This document shows positions 15,151 through 15,234 of a stretch of DNA of 15,234 nt, piece after piece. Source of the DNA: Cyanothece sp. UBA12306 (GTDB lineage: Bacteria; Cyanobacteriota; Cyanobacteriia; Cyanobacteriales; Microcystaceae); NCBI GenBank assembly GCA_003448685.1, contig DLXW01000188.1:2483-17716 (forward strand), written 5' to 3'. Position 1 is the first letter of the stretch; each line of letters begins with the position of its first letter. A model generated the notes under the pieces. The model saw only the letters and a list, made by a program, of their open reading frames with translations, made no database searches and was not told where the DNA came from. A program made the position numbers and the translations under genes.

Positions 15151-15232
15151 AGATTTTTATGATTTTTGAGCCGACCTTATTTAGATCAACAAATTTAGCA
15201 CAGCCCAAGTTTTTAACTAAAGCTAGTTCTTG
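15122..15232 (-). pseudogene. possible degraded alcohol-dehydrogenase-like (MDR) fragment at the window edge
   Basis: The minus strand is open from the right edge to a TAA at 15122-15124. The first residues read QELALVKNLGCAKFVDLN, which resembles the nucleotide-binding stretch (xLxLVKxLGAxxVIDY) of zinc-type alcohol dehydrogenases and quinone oxidoreductases. After about 15180 the resemblance ends and the frame runs through the palindromic repeat, so this is more likely a broken remnant than a true gene end. The evidence is one short stretch only. Confidence 0.25.
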
Positions 15233-15234
15233 CT

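Noticed and set aside
1..15234. CRISPR array, tRNA, rRNA, intact transposase or prophage genes
   Set aside because: Reading both strands, I found no regularly spaced repeats, no cloverleaf-like sequence and no transposase or phage protein motifs.

Overview
The window reads as the chromosome of a low-GC cyanobacterium, probably unicellular and Crocosphaera/Cyanothece-like, although that placement is only inference. Evidence for a cyanobacterium: a one-helix high-light-inducible protein (Hli), a SigF-type group 3 sigma factor, a DUF3288-like protein, PurS/PurQ, a near-consensus HLR1 (RpaB) site, and six copies of the cyanobacterial palindrome GCGATCGC (HIP1).

Layout, left to right. 1-549 is AT-rich non-coding DNA with a MITE-like inverted repeat. 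550-3951 (+) encodes a large protein of 1133 residues with an N-terminal DUF2235/Tle1-like serine hydrolase domain (candidate triad S179/D209/H273) and a long, unrecognised Gly/Ala-rich C-terminal part. 3975-5365 (-) holds a tightly spaced pair: an exported seven-blade WD40 propeller followed by a DUF3288-like protein. 5516-7018 (-) holds a small two-helix membrane protein with its own terminator-like hairpin, the Hli gene with an upstream HLR1 site, and a seven-helix Bax-inhibitor-1 family protein. 7369-8136 (+) is sigF, divergent from the BI-1 gene. 8153-9137 (-) is purS-purQ, two subunits of FGAM synthase.

9249-15000 (-) is a two-gene specialised-metabolism locus. A flavin-dependent monooxygenase is followed after 64 bp by a single-module non-ribosomal peptide synthetase (C-A-PCP-TE). 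A promoter-like element lies upstream of the monooxygenase. The right edge (15105-15232) holds degenerate palindromic repeats and a possible fragment of an alcohol-dehydrogenase-like gene.

The strongest observation is a one-base frameshift in the thioesterase domain at 9346-9349. Removing one T of a four-T run on the coding strand restores a canonical thioesterase end containing the catalytic His motif (PGGHIEL). As printed, the synthetase would lack its release histidine. This is either a real inactivating lesion or an assembly error. The two best candidates for undescribed biology are the monooxygenase/mono-module NRPS pair and the large hydrolase. HIP1 sites are confined to the housekeeping part (5292-9231) and absent from both accessory blocks, which fits, but does not prove, their acquisition by transfer.
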